Positions 18,816 through 28,459 of a stretch of 64,000 nt of DNA are shown here, one piece after another. Both the position numbers and the translations under genes were made by a program. Source of the stretch: JBBATK01 sp044228285 (GTDB lineage Bacteria > Bacteroidota > Ignavibacteria > Kapaibacteriales > NICIL-2); the NCBI GenBank assembly GCA_044228285.1, contig JBGAVD010000001.1, positions 372,001-436,000 of the forward strand, given 5' to 3'. The notes beneath the pieces are model-generated. The model did not search any database and was not told the origin of the DNA. It worked only from the letters and a program-made list of their open reading frames with translations. The stretch's first letter is position 1. Every line of letters begins with the position of its first letter.

Positions 18816-20429
18816 CTATGGCAACAGGTCTAGGCCAAGCTCCTTGAGAAACGCGTTGTGCTTCGCCTTTGCGGCCTGAATCTCCGCTTCGATCTTCACG
18901 AGCTCATCGTGCGTAGCACCGAGGTCAATCTCATCTTCCGCTATTGCCGTGCTGATATAGCGTGAGATATTTAGGTTGTAACCTTCTTCTTCAATACGCT
19001 GCATGGAGACGCGCTTTGAGTAGCGTTCCTCTTCACTTCGATTTTGATAGGTGTCGACAATCTTTGCGATGTGCTCAGGACTGAGCTGGTTCTGACGTTT
19101 ACCTTTTTCAAAGTGCTCGGAGGCGTTGATGAATAGGACGTCGTCTGATTTCTTGCACTTTTTGAGTACAAGTATGCAGACCGGTATGCCTGTGGAATAG
19201 AACAAATTTGCCGGAAGGCCAATAACAGTATCTATGTGGCCGCTCTTGAGGAGTTTTGTTCTGATTCGTTCTTCTGCACCACCACGGAATAGTACGCCGT
19301 GAGGGAGAATGATAGCCATTACGCCTTCGTCTTTTAAGAAGTGGAAGCCGTGTAGGAGAAATGCGAAGTCTGCTGCTGACTTTGGTGCTACGCCATGATT
19401 CTTGAAGCGAACATCATCTGCCATGCTTTCGTTTGGATCCCAACGATAACTGAATGGAGGATTAGCAACAATTGCGTCAAATGAAGGCTTCTTGGCAGGA
19501 TTAAGCTCGCGCATCTTATCCCAATCGTTGAGCAAGGTATCGCCGTGGTAGATTTCAAACTCACTATCCTTGACGCCATGCAAAAGCATGTTCATGCGTG
19601 CTAGGTTATAGGTTGTAATGTTCTTCTCTTGACCATAGATCTTTCCAATGGTACCGCCCGACTTCTTCATGCGCTTACGCACATTGAGTAACAATGAGCC
19701 CGAACCGCAGGCGAAGTCTAGTACATTTTCTAAGCGCTTTCTCGTACCAGTTTTAGGCTCTTGACTGTCTAGTGTGACTATAGCCGACAGTATGTCGGAA
19801 ATCTGTTGCGGCGTATAGAACTCACCAGCTTTCTTGCCAGAGCCCGCCGCAAACTGGCCTATGAGGTACTCATAAGCATCGCCTAAAGCGTCAACATCAG
19901 TTGAGAATTCCGCTAGTCCTTTCGCTATCTCGTTTATAATCGCACAGAGCATAGTGTTGCGCTCAGTGTAGTTCTTTCCCAGCTTGGCAGAGTTAAGGTC
20001 AATCTCGGAGAACAAACCTTGAAAGGTACTTTCAAAAGACTCTGTTTCGATGTACTTGAAGCCGTCTTGCAGTGTGTGTAGCAGTTTACTGTCCTGTGTT
20101 CGTGCTAAGCTGGCTATGCTGTTCCAAAGGTGTTGAGGTTGAATCACATAATGTACTTTACGACGCATTTGCAGCTCGAACATGGCTTTGTCCTTGGGGT
20201 TCTCGTCATACCATTTCATAAGGGGAGCACGTCGAGCGTCCGCACCTACTGAAGGATACTCAGCACCCAACATTTTTTTAGCAGCCGCTTCGTAGTTGTC
20301 GGAGAGATAACGTAGGAAGAGAAATGAAAGCATGTAGTCGCGGAAGTCGTCCGCGTTCATGGCACCGCGGAGTTGATCAGCAATTTTCCAGAGAGTCGCA
20401 CCAAGTATCTTTTGATTATTGTCGGACAT
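18816..20429 (-). CDS. hsdM: Type I restriction-modification, methyltransferase subunit HsdM
   Basis: 537 residues. An N-terminal HsdM helical domain (about 5-150) precedes the N6-adenine methyltransferase domain, with motif I DFACGSGSL (238-246) for S-adenosylmethionine and catalytic motif IV NPPF (323-326). The C-terminus is a coiled helix pair (ATHDELVKIEAEIQAAKAKH) that contacts HsdS. Two HsdM and one HsdS form the methylase that protects host DNA; adding HsdR gives the restriction complex. It is the last gene of the leftward operon, 140 bases after hsdS. Confidence 0.96.
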   Translation of the reverse strand: MSDNNQKILGATLWKIADQLRGAMNADDFRDYMLSFLFLRYLSDNYEAAAKKMLGAEYPSVGADARRAPLMKWYDENPKDKAMFELQMRRKVHYVIQPQHLWNSIASLARTQDSKLLHTLQDGFKYIETESFESTFQGLFSEIDLNSAKLGKNYTERNTMLCAIINEIAKGLAEFSTDVDALGDAYEYLIGQFAAGSGKKAGEFYTPQQISDILSAIVTLDSQEPKTGTRKRLENVLDFACGSGSLLLNVRKRMKKSGGTIGKIYGQEKNITTYNLARMNMLLHGVKDSEFEIYHGDTLLNDWDKMRELNPAKKPSFDAIVANPPFSYRWDPNESMADDVRFKNHGVAPKSAADFAFLLHGFHFLKDEGVMAIILPHGVLFRGGAEERIRTKLLKSGHIDTVIGLPANLFYSTGIPVCILVLKKCKKSDDVLFINASEHFEKGKRQNQLSPEHIAKIVDTYQNRSEEERYSKRVSMQRIEEEGYNLNISRYISTAIAEDEIDLGATHDELVKIEAEIQAAKAKHNAFLKELGLDLLP

Positions 20430-20569
20430 TATACAATCGCTTTACATGATAGTGTTGAATATTCACCTACAAATTCAAGGCTTTTGCGCATTCACAATTT
20501 GCTTTGAATTAACATTGTACGTGTTGATTAAGTAGACAGCAAGCAACTACAATTCGATTATGAGGTACT

Positions 20570-21823
20570 CTAAATAAAAGCAGCGGCTAAATGACTATCA
20601 TGTATTAGTTGTTGCATTGAAGGAAACAATCGTTGCAATAAACCTTGTTTGAAGGTTCTTAGCAACTTCAGTTTTTGTGTTTCCAGCGTTATTTGACCTG
20701 TGGCCGCACACATGAGGGCGGAAATATAGACCTGCTCGGCGATTGATGGAACCATTAGTTTGATTTTTGCAAAGTCGGCATAGTATAGGCGAAGACGGTC
20801 AGCAGTTAGACCACGTGAATGCGCAGTTAAAAGCTGAAGCATTTGCGGCAGCTTAAACAAAAGTGCAAAAAAGTCCGGGTCGACGCCTTCCAAAGGCCGC
20901 AAAACGATGTATGCCGGGCTAACAAGGCAGTCCTCTGAGGCGACACCCAAAGCACCTTGCCACATTCGCATCATGTTGTAAACGATATCGTTCTTTAACG
21001 CAAGCTTATTGCCAGATGCAGTTTCAATATCATAAAAATTCCTATCAATCGTACTTCTAGGCACCATTCCGTCATGCGTAGTAACGGAATAAATGGGAAG
21101 TCCTTCCTCTCCCTTAGTTACGCGATTTTCGAACAACGACCCAGCAGTCTTTAGAGTCCATTGGCTACTCTGCTGAAACTGCTTAAATCTCATACGAGGT
21201 AGCATTTTGTTTTGCTCGGGGAAAAGTTGCTGCAACAGCTGTAGCCTGTGATCCTTGAGAGCCTCCACTTTTTGGACATGCGCAGCAATTAAATTATCGA
21301 TGGAGCTCAGGCAGTCCGCTATTTTTTGCTGTTCATCAGGCTTAGGTACTAGCACATTCATTTTAGAAAAGATGGAGATCCAATGTCTTTCATGAGCTCC
21401 AACTTCGTGCGGTAACAACTGCATTAACTCAAACATGAATTTGACCGTATTTCCATTCTTGGCACTTAGAATCTTCATTGCTGACGACTTCGCTTTGAAT
21501 GGAAAATCAACGTACTGTGTGGCCGTAGTAAAGTCATCGAAAATGATAACAGGCAGTCCGTCTCGAAACACACCATAACTTTCGTCAGTATAACCCAAAA
21601 TAAATGTCTTTCCCGCTGTCAAAACGGGTGTCCCGTGGTCCTGACTGTATTTTGAGCTACTCACTAAATATGGTGTTGGCTGCTCATAATCCAAGCACTC
21701 ATATAATGTAGCTTCGGACCAAGGTTCCCTTTTTTGAAATTCGTTGAACCGTAGTATCGGGGTGTGTAAGTGTTTTTCGTCGTAGCCCGAGATTGCACCG
21801 TTTGATTTGTTTTTCATAAGCAT
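20570..21823 (-). CDS. hsdS: Type I restriction-modification, specificity subunit HsdS
   Basis: 417 residues with the two-fold HsdS plan. The first target-recognition domain (about 30-165) ends in LVPKPDEQQKIADCLSSIDNLIA, and the second (about 220-365) ends in LMVPSIAEQVYISALM; each is followed by a helical spacer that sets the distance between the two half-sites. TRD sequences vary freely, so the recognised DNA site cannot be read. The start is uncertain by three codons (21823 or 21814). It separates the ABC-3C genes from hsdM, an unusual interruption of the hsd operon. Confidence 0.92.
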   Translation of the reverse strand: MLMKNKSNGAISGYDEKHLHTPILRFNEFQKREPWSEATLYECLDYEQPTPYLVSSSKYSQDHGTPVLTAGKTFILGYTDESYGVFRDGLPVIIFDDFTTATQYVDFPFKAKSSAMKILSAKNGNTVKFMFELMQLLPHEVGAHERHWISIFSKMNVLVPKPDEQQKIADCLSSIDNLIAAHVQKVEALKDHRLQLLQQLFPEQNKMLPRMRFKQFQQSSQWTLKTAGSLFENRVTKGEEGLPIYSVTTHDGMVPRSTIDRNFYDIETASGNKLALKNDIVYNMMRMWQGALGVASEDCLVSPAYIVLRPLEGVDPDFFALLFKLPQMLQLLTAHSRGLTADRLRLYYADFAKIKLMVPSIAEQVYISALMCAATGQITLETQKLKLLRTFKQGLLQRLFPSMQQLIHDSHLAAAFI

Positions 21824-22104
21824 AGCAAACTTATCTCACCCAGCATTATAGGAAAGAGATGCATTGAAATCAGTTCATTAAATCTCAGTTTAAAATACCC
21901 GCTAAGCAAATAACAATCAACATAAAGATAATTAACAAGGCTGGGTGAGAATCGCTCGTTGCAGAAGTGGAGAGATATAGATGTATCGTTTAGAGCTGAA
22001 ATTAGCAGTCTGTATTTGTTTGAACAACTATCCATCCCCGCTATATCATCTAAATATTCTATTTCAGAACCGAAAGCCAAAAATTCCTCCGTCTTCAGAA
22101 GCAT
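21814..22104 (-). CDS. Small hypothetical protein between ABC-3C ATPase and hsdS
   Basis: A 96-codon frame that fills the 240-base gap between the DUF2326 gene and hsdS, overlapping both by a few bases in the manner of a coupled operon gene. The product is rich in Leu and Cys and matches nothing I recognise. It may instead be an untranslated spacer with a chance frame, so the call is weak. Confidence 0.3.
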   Translation of the reverse strand: MLLKTEEFLAFGSEIEYLDDIAGMDSCSNKYRLLISALNDTSISLHFCNERFSPSLVNYLYVDCYLLSGYFKLRFNELISMHLFPIMLGEISLLCL

Positions 22105-23785
22105 CTGTTATTACTATCGGTAGTACATAATCTCTAAGGTCAAAACCCTCGATGTTCTCTTTGAAGGCATCATCCTCATTCATGGTGACGATATACTGGA
22201 ATCCCAATTCCTGCGCTGCGGCTGCTCCGACTTTCAAGGCACTTATGACCTGTCGGCCATCAACACCATCAAATAGATGACTGTCGTGCACTAGAAAACC
22301 GGGGCCTAATCCACGCTTGGCGCATAACCTCATTAGCATCATGTCGAAGCAAAATATTTGCATGCTCTTTATGCCTTTACTTCTTTCCCCCTGCATAGGA
22401 AACTTAAATACAGGACCGTTGGCTGTTTCTTCAACTGTCATGCTTCCAGCCGATTCATACAGTTGTTTCGAAGTAACCTCAAATGCCAGTATTGCTTCTG
22501 ACAGTTGTTCCTTTTGTTCGGCAAAATCACGTCTTAATCTAAGAGTCAACCGGTTCCTTTCGATTTCCAACTCGTTTTTAGTACCTTCGAGTTTCTCTGC
22601 CGCCTCAAAACGTTGACGTAGAATCTCCACGTCTGCCTCTTTCCTTGAAGCAGCGGCTTGAAGTTTGTAGAATTGGTCAAGTGCGCCGTGTGTTTTGAGT
22701 ACCTTGAGAATTTCGGATCGACGAGCGTCTAAAATATTCTTCTCATGTTCGCGACGAATTACCCGGAGCTTAGCAGCATCTAACTCTTCGGCTAAATAAT
22801 CGCGGCGATTTCGTACTATAGACTCATGAAAACTCCTCACTTCATCGAATCGTTTAAGTGTCAATTCTGGCAAAATCACACCTGCCTCCATGTATAGGCT
22901 TTGCAAATCATCGAGTTTTGGTGCTTCCTCGATTGCCATTGCTTCTTCTAAGTCTCGAATAGTTGCAGCATCAATTACATTGTCATCTGAGATAGTATTG
23001 ATACGACTAGTGATCGTGTTGGCTTCCGCTTCCAATTGAGCGTATTCCGGTAGAACTCGAAAGTCAGATAAATGCTTCCTCATTTCGTTTAGCTTAGCCT
23101 CAGCGACTGTCACTTGAGTGCGCAATTCAGCGGCTCGGCCAATAATGTCGCCGAACATTCCAGCACCCGCAGCCTTTTTAAGCTCATCCAGCGTTTTTTC
23201 ACGATCTCTCACAATTTGCCAATCACTTGCAATTTTCCAATCAAGGCCTAACAAGAAAAGTAAGGCGATTTGATAGTCTCCCGTTTGCTGCATGTTTGCT
23301 TGTTTTTCTGGCGTTACGAAAGCTACACTAAGCTGCCTGCGCACGAAGTAAGCAAACAAGGAACGAAATGAAGGTACACGGCCACTTACTACAGCTAAAT
23401 CTTGCAAGCTGAACATTTTATTGCCGAGCAATTGCAACCACTCAGAATTGGAAAGTTCACAATTGTCCTCTAAGATGCTTGCCTGTTTCACATGAACTTT
23501 TGACTTTTTGTGAGCGGTACGTTCTACCGTAGTCACTTCTCCACCTAAGTCGAAATCCATCCCAAAACTGACATTCAAGAGTGCGTCGGTACGGAACAGC
23601 GATTCCTTACCTACGTCTGCTGCCGTAAGAAAATGAATTACTTCTACTAAACTGGTCTTTCCTGCTCTGTTGCGAGTTTGCCTTTCGTTGGAACCCGGCT
23701 CTTTTTTAGCAAGAAGCACGTTTAATCCTGGACCAAACTCAATGTTTTTAAACGAGGAAAGACTACTGAATATTCGTCGTATCAT
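22064..23785 (-). CDS. ABC-three-component system ATPase (DUF2326 protein)
   Basis: 573 residues. The N-terminal strand FKNIEFGPGLNVLLA precedes a Walker A-like loop NRAGKTS (39-45, Lys43). A long coiled coil fills about 195-440 in the manner of Rad50/SMC/RecN proteins. The C-terminal half carries the Walker B-like strand GPGFLVHDSHLFDGVDGRQ, where HD replaces the usual DE, as is typical of DUF2326. In ABC-3C conflict systems this ATPase is thought to sense a DNA signal and license a partner effector. It overlaps the middle-component gene by four bases (ATGA type), so the three genes are translated together. Confidence 0.88.
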   Translation of the reverse strand: MIRRIFSSLSSFKNIEFGPGLNVLLAKKEPGSNERQTRNRAGKTSLVEVIHFLTAADVGKESLFRTDALLNVSFGMDFDLGGEVTTVERTAHKKSKVHVKQASILEDNCELSNSEWLQLLGNKMFSLQDLAVVSGRVPSFRSLFAYFVRRQLSVAFVTPEKQANMQQTGDYQIALLFLLGLDWKIASDWQIVRDREKTLDELKKAAGAGMFGDIIGRAAELRTQVTVAEAKLNEMRKHLSDFRVLPEYAQLEAEANTITSRINTISDDNVIDAATIRDLEEAMAIEEAPKLDDLQSLYMEAGVILPELTLKRFDEVRSFHESIVRNRRDYLAEELDAAKLRVIRREHEKNILDARRSEILKVLKTHGALDQFYKLQAAASRKEADVEILRQRFEAAEKLEGTKNELEIERNRLTLRLRRDFAEQKEQLSEAILAFEVTSKQLYESAGSMTVEETANGPVFKFPMQGERSKGIKSMQIFCFDMMLMRLCAKRGLGPGFLVHDSHLFDGVDGRQVISALKVGAAAAQELGFQYIVTMNEDDAFKENIEGFDLRDYVLPIVITDASEDGGIFGFRF

Positions 23786-24027
23786 ACCTTTGTTCTTGAT
23801 ATAACGCCGTTTACAAGCTGAACTGCACCGAGTAGAAATAAGAGGTCAAGTGCTAATACAAAGTATTCATAGCGAAGAATGGCAGTTGTATACTTGGATG
23901 GTGATTCTCTAGACACCTGATCCCACAACGAAGAAACAGTTGTTGCTTGATCCAAGCAGCCCAGAATCTTCGCACCAACTGTCAGAAGAGCGCGTTCTTG
24001 TGCTATATGTTTGGTAGGTAAAATCAT
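23782..24027 (-). CDS. ABC-three-component system middle component
   Basis: 81 residues, all-helical in appearance with a wHTH-like middle (SLWDQVSRESPSKYTTAILR) and a hydrophobic C-terminal segment (EYFVLALDLLFLLGAVQLV). The size, order and four-base overlaps on both sides match the small middle component of ABC-3C systems, which bridges effector and ATPase. The assignment rests mainly on context: the sequence is too short for a firm call by eye. Confidence 0.75.
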   Translation of the reverse strand: MILPTKHIAQERALLTVGAKILGCLDQATTVSSLWDQVSRESPSKYTTAILRYEYFVLALDLLFLLGAVQLVNGVISRTKV

Positions 24028-24938
24028 GCTCCTAATACTCGCGGCGCTTCATAAATATCGCAACGCTCAAAATAGTATGCAATAACCGTAAATACAGCCA
24101 TTTCATGCTCGGGCGTTCCTCTAAAACGCCCTCCAGCCCAAGCAAGAAGTTCTTCGAAAATAACATTAGGAGTATATAACAAACTAAGTCGCCGGTACTC
24201 ACTTCGAAATGCCTCGGCAATCCTCTCTCCAAGAGTCTCGTCATGCCATTGTGCAAAGTAGTTTTCGACAATTGGAGCCTTGCTCATTCCATTCTTTATT
24301 AATGTTGCGATACTCTCACTTAAGCCATTCGCTTCGATTTTACCGTGAGGTACATCGCAGACTGCGACAGGTGGAGGTGATTGTTTTTGTGCAAGTACTT
24401 CCAATACAGGTCTTAGGTCCGCAAATCCAAGAGTAGCCTTCGTTTCGTCTGAAGGAGCAGCTCCTAGCCATGACGTTAGATCGTCGCTTGTCAGTTGGCG
24501 GAAAACAAGCCTAAACTCCTCCAAACCCCAAGGTTCAAGAGTTATACCGTTATTTGCTCTCTCAAAATCCAACAGAACACTAAGACAATGAGTGGGAAGA
24601 CCCTCCGTCGCGTTGTGTGCGAAAACCCATCTGTCAAAATCTTTCTGCCAATATTGCTTCGCTCCTTCAAAGTCTTCCTTAATTTTATTGAGGGCTTCTT
24701 TTTCTGACATCTCATTCGGGGCGTAAACTTGAAATAGTCGACGTTCGGATTTGAGGTATCCGTCATTCTTACGATCCCCAGCTTGTCCCCACGGTCGAGT
24801 CGCTATAAAATCGTTTTTGTACGCCAACCCCATCAGTTTCTCAAAAAAGGTCTGAAAACTGTTACCTTTTGCCGCTCTAAAGAGAATTTCGAATCTGCAT
24901 TCGTAATACGCTTGAGTGAGATTCATTGTGATTCCCAA
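24024..24938 (-). CDS. ABC-three-component system effector with nuclease-like N-terminus
   Basis: 304 residues. The N-terminal half contains GDRKNDGYLKSERRLFQVYAP (about 54-74; Asp58/Asp59 region and Gln-Val-Tyr strand), which looks like a PD-(D/E)XK restriction-endonuclease core of the Mrr type. The C-terminal 90 residues (ENYFAQWHDETLGERIAEAF ... YYFERCDIYEAP) match the shared ABC-3C C-terminal domain, with the conserved CDI near the end. I infer a DNase effector controlled by the ATPase. Start at 24938 or the next ATG at 24926. It lies six bases after hsdR on the same strand. Confidence 0.82.
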   Translation of the reverse strand: MGITMNLTQAYYECRFEILFRAAKGNSFQTFFEKLMGLAYKNDFIATRPWGQAGDRKNDGYLKSERRLFQVYAPNEMSEKEALNKIKEDFEGAKQYWQKDFDRWVFAHNATEGLPTHCLSVLLDFERANNGITLEPWGLEEFRLVFRQLTSDDLTSWLGAAPSDETKATLGFADLRPVLEVLAQKQSPPPVAVCDVPHGKIEANGLSESIATLIKNGMSKAPIVENYFAQWHDETLGERIAEAFRSEYRRLSLLYTPNVIFEELLAWAGGRFRGTPEHEMAVFTVIAYYFERCDIYEAPRVLGA

Positions 24939-24944
24939 ATCTTG

Positions 24945-27900
24945 TTATTCATAAGCATTCAGCCCTGAGATCTCACGGCCTTGCGCGCGTTTTGAAAGTA
25001 GCGGTAGAAGATCCTTCATCAGAGCATATTCCGCTTCAGCGCGTTCTTTCCATGTTAGATCTAACACCATAATAAGGTCGCTAAGTTGATCTCCGTCGAG
25101 AATCATGCGTGTGAGCATGGCATCAACATATGCCTTCAGCGATTCTGGTGTTAACTTGTGTCTCGTAGCGATTTCAGCCAGCTCTTTAGCTTCCTTGTCT
25201 GCTTTGAAACGAATATATCCACTACGGATTTCCTTTTCACTTTTGCCCTCACCTTCCTTGAGCGTATAGATGTACTCAGCTAAGTCGTCTCGATCATTCA
25301 TGAACTTCGCGTCTGAGCTCATCAGGCCAATGAGTGCTTCGTGGCTCATCTTGGTCTTGCTAGGTTCCGTTGCGGAGAACTTTGCCATAAGTCCCATGAT
25401 GTAGTCGTAATCTACAACTGCTGAGGCAAAGAGCACAAATTCAAAGTCGAGTTGCTCCGCAATATTAGCACTGCCGTCAGCACTGTCCCTCAAGTTTACT
25501 AGTGTTTTAAGCTTCTTTGCTGTTTCCAGGTACTCGGTCTTGAAGGCGCGCAAATGATCATGTGGCAAGATTACTTCGATCGCAGCTTTGTTCTCTTCCG
25601 TCAGATCCGTGTACTGGTCAAGCTGCGTTTGCAGACGCTGTACTTCTTTGAAATGGTTGATGAATGCGGCTCTGGCTTCATTGCCCTTGAGATTGACTAC
25701 TTCATGCGGCTCACACTCCAAGCCTTGAGACTTCATAAACTGTTCTAAGTTCTGCACTGCAGTTTGTAGCTTCTTGATTACAACGCTAGCTTCATCTACA
25801 AGCCAAATCTCTCGGGCTTGTTCTGGTGTTTTCTCTCCTGAGAACAATGCAATCGCAGCATCGACCGCGTCTTGCTGCTGGCGGAAGTCTAGGATGTTCC
25901 CGTATGGCTTGGTGCCATTCAGAACGCGGTTGGTACGAGAGAAAGCCTGAATCAATCCATGATGCTTGAGATTCTTATCTACATAGAGTGTGTTCAGGTA
26001 CTTTGAGTCGAACCCCGTTAACAACATGTCAACAACGATGGTGATGTCGATTTTCTTTGAGGCAGCATAATCGGAGTTCGGCCATTGCTGATCTTTGATG
26101 CGCTTCTGAACATCCTGGTAGTACAGATCAAACTCTGAGATGCGATGGTTGGTATCGTATTGCGCGTTGTAGTCAGCAAAAAGGTTCTTGAGAGCTGCCT
26201 TCTTTCCTTCAGGGTCTATTTTGTTGTCGGCTTGTTCCTGCGGTAGATCTTCCTGTATTTGGCGCACATCTGGATCGCCTTCTGCAGGAGGCGAAAACAC
26301 ACACGCTACATTCAGCGGCTTGTAGTCCGGATTCAATGCAGCCTTTTCTGACTGTATCTGCTTGAAGAGCGCATAGTATTCTGCTGCGTCGTTGATTGAC
26401 GATGTTGCGAACAGCGCGTTGAAACGGCGGCCAGCTGTGGCAGCATCATGCTTTGATAGTATCGCTTCTACAACAGCACGTTTTGCGAAACCTTCCCCTG
26501 GCTTTGGGAGCCTTCCTTGACCTTCCGGTTTGAAATAGTCAATGTGAAAACGCAGTACATTGCCGTCCTCAATAGCATTTGTAATGGTGTAGGCATGCAA
26601 GCACTTTTGAAAGACGTCTTCGGTTGTACGCATTGAAGCTTCTTGTCCTTCAATTTTCTGCATGACCGCGTTCTCTTCAAAGATAGGCGTACCAGTGAAG
26701 CCAAAAAGCTGCGCCTTTGGGAAGAACTCCCGAATGGCGACGTTATAGTCTCCGAACTGAGACCTGTGACACTCATCAAAAATGAACACAATGCGCTTGT
26801 CCCGCAGAGGTTCAAGGAGCTCGCGGTATGTCTGCTTTGAGTTCTGTTTGCGCTGCGTATTACGCTTACTTGATTCATCTAGGGCAATTCCGAGCTTTTG
26901 AATCGTGGTAACAAGGACTTTGTTGGCGTAATCTTCAGAGAGCAAACGCTGTACGAGAGACTCCGTATGTGTGTTCTGCTCAACGCAGTTCTCTTGGAAC
27001 TTGTTGAATTCCTCGCGAGTTTGCTTGTCAAGATCCTTGCGATCGACAACGAATAAGCACTTTTCAATGTCTGGATTATCTTTCAACAAAGTTGAGGTTT
27101 TGAACGAGGTCAAGGTCTTACCACTGCCAGTTGTATGCCAGACGTAGCCGTTACCAGAATTAGCATGGATGCACTCCACTATATGCTTCACAGCATAGAT
27201 CTGATAGGGACGCATCATTAGTAGCTTCTGTTCTGAGGCGACAAGAACCATGTAGCGGCTTATTGTCTGAGCTAGTGAGCACTTGGCTAGGAAAGCACTG
27301 GCGAAGTCGTCTAAGTGTACGACCTTCTTGTTGTCCTCAGTGGCTAACTCATAGATCGGCAGGTAGCGCTCTTCAGCATTGAAAGAGAAGTGCCTAGCAT
27401 TGTTATTGGCGAAGTAGCGTGTCTTCGTGCGATTGCTAACAATGAATAGTTGCAAAAAGCAGAGCAAGGACTTTGCGTATCCATTGCCAGAATCATTCTT
27501 GTATTGAACAATCTGCTCCATTGCCCGTTGCGGGCTAATGTCGAGTGCCTTGAGCTCAACTTGAACAACTGGCACGCCATTGATGAGTAGCAAGACGTCA
27601 TAACGGTGATGGCTACTTGTGGTATTCATGCGTAGTTGGTTCACCACCTCAAAATGGTTTTTACACCAGTCTTTGATATTGACCAGGGTGTAGTTAAGTG
27701 GAGTACCGTCCTCGCGTATGAAAGTGTTGCGCTCGCGCAGGGTCTTCGACGCAGTAAATACATCAGAGGTGACAATTTCGTCAAGCAAGCGAGCAAACTC
27801 TGGATCTGTGAGCCGAACTTGGTTCAATGATTCAAACTTCTCGCGAAAGTTCTGCTCTAGAGCTGAACGGTCATGGATGTCACGCCGGTATTCGTATTTA

Positions 27901-27998
27901 AGTTCCTGGAGCTTTGCTATGAAGCCGTATTCAATGTCTCCTTCGCTGGAATGCCTTGGTTTAGATTCTGTATCGTAGGTATGTTTTGAGTGTGACAT
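24945..27998 (-). CDS. hsdR: Type I restriction-modification, restriction subunit HsdR
   Basis: 1017 residues. The N-terminal nuclease has Asp134 and Glu148-x-Lys150 (RYDVLL and VELKALD) with a downstream QxxxY-like EQIVQYK, all intact. The SF2 translocase has Walker A TTGSGKT (289-295, Lys294), DECH at 408-411 and motif III FGFTGTPIF; the second RecA domain ends with the QAFSRTNR arginine-finger region. A helical C-terminal domain binds the methylase. It cuts DNA far from unmodified sites after translocation. It is the first gene of the operon, preceded by a 460-base gap that must hold the promoter. Confidence 0.96.
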   Translation of the reverse strand: MSHSKHTYDTESKPRHSSEGDIEYGFIAKLQELKYEYRRDIHDRSALEQNFREKFESLNQVRLTDPEFARLLDEIVTSDVFTASKTLRERNTFIREDGTPLNYTLVNIKDWCKNHFEVVNQLRMNTTSSHHRYDVLLLINGVPVVQVELKALDISPQRAMEQIVQYKNDSGNGYAKSLLCFLQLFIVSNRTKTRYFANNNARHFSFNAEERYLPIYELATEDNKKVVHLDDFASAFLAKCSLAQTISRYMVLVASEQKLLMMRPYQIYAVKHIVECIHANSGNGYVWHTTGSGKTLTSFKTSTLLKDNPDIEKCLFVVDRKDLDKQTREEFNKFQENCVEQNTHTESLVQRLLSEDYANKVLVTTIQKLGIALDESSKRNTQRKQNSKQTYRELLEPLRDKRIVFIFDECHRSQFGDYNVAIREFFPKAQLFGFTGTPIFEENAVMQKIEGQEASMRTTEDVFQKCLHAYTITNAIEDGNVLRFHIDYFKPEGQGRLPKPGEGFAKRAVVEAILSKHDAATAGRRFNALFATSSINDAAEYYALFKQIQSEKAALNPDYKPLNVACVFSPPAEGDPDVRQIQEDLPQEQADNKIDPEGKKAALKNLFADYNAQYDTNHRISEFDLYYQDVQKRIKDQQWPNSDYAASKKIDITIVVDMLLTGFDSKYLNTLYVDKNLKHHGLIQAFSRTNRVLNGTKPYGNILDFRQQQDAVDAAIALFSGEKTPEQAREIWLVDEASVVIKKLQTAVQNLEQFMKSQGLECEPHEVVNLKGNEARAAFINHFKEVQRLQTQLDQYTDLTEENKAAIEVILPHDHLRAFKTEYLETAKKLKTLVNLRDSADGSANIAEQLDFEFVLFASAVVDYDYIMGLMAKFSATEPSKTKMSHEALIGLMSSDAKFMNDRDDLAEYIYTLKEGEGKSEKEIRSGYIRFKADKEAKELAEIATRHKLTPESLKAYVDAMLTRMILDGDQLSDLIMVLDLTWKERAEAEYALMKDLLPLLSKRAQGREISGLNAYE

Positions 27999-28459
27999 GC
28001 AGTTCAGGATTCTATATCACTGGAAAAACCATGTATTCAAATGTCTTGTAAAGGGGCAAGTTGAATGTTATGAATCCGCGTTCGTTGAGTTGCACGGATA
28101 CATTGGGTCGTAACGCGGCCTTGCGTCCCCCTCTCCACAAGTGAGCACTTCTATTGTTTACGAAAAACAGTAAACGCCGAACCTGTTTCAAATGTTTGCT
28201 CATTGCACTGACAACTCGCGATGCAAGCAACACTTTTCCGCTTTCACACAGCAGAGTTCGTCCCAGAAAAGTTCGAATGAGTAGAATAAAAATACGGTAG
28301 GAATGCAATAGTGAAAGGCTTTTATTTAGCGCAGCAGCGCGCTAAAGATGCTTTGGATAAGCAGTTTTAGAGCTTAATGTGCTAATAAAAATTGTTACCA
28401 GGCAAAGCTATACATGAGTGGCAGGCAAGCGCCAGCCAATGAATTGAACTGCCAGTGAG
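27999..28459. other. Interval between integrase and hsdR
   Basis: Probable promoter region of the leftward hsd/ABC-3C operon and of the integrase end. A 98-codon minus frame (28012-28308) is present but has no ribosome-binding site and no recognisable sequence. GCGCAGCAGCGCGCTAAAG near 28330 has short inverted GCGC repeats. Nothing else supported. Confidence 0.4.

Noticed and set aside
28012..28308. 98-codon minus-strand frame upstream of hsdR
   Set aside because: No ribosome-binding site, odd composition and no recognisable sequence; it overlaps the expected promoter region.
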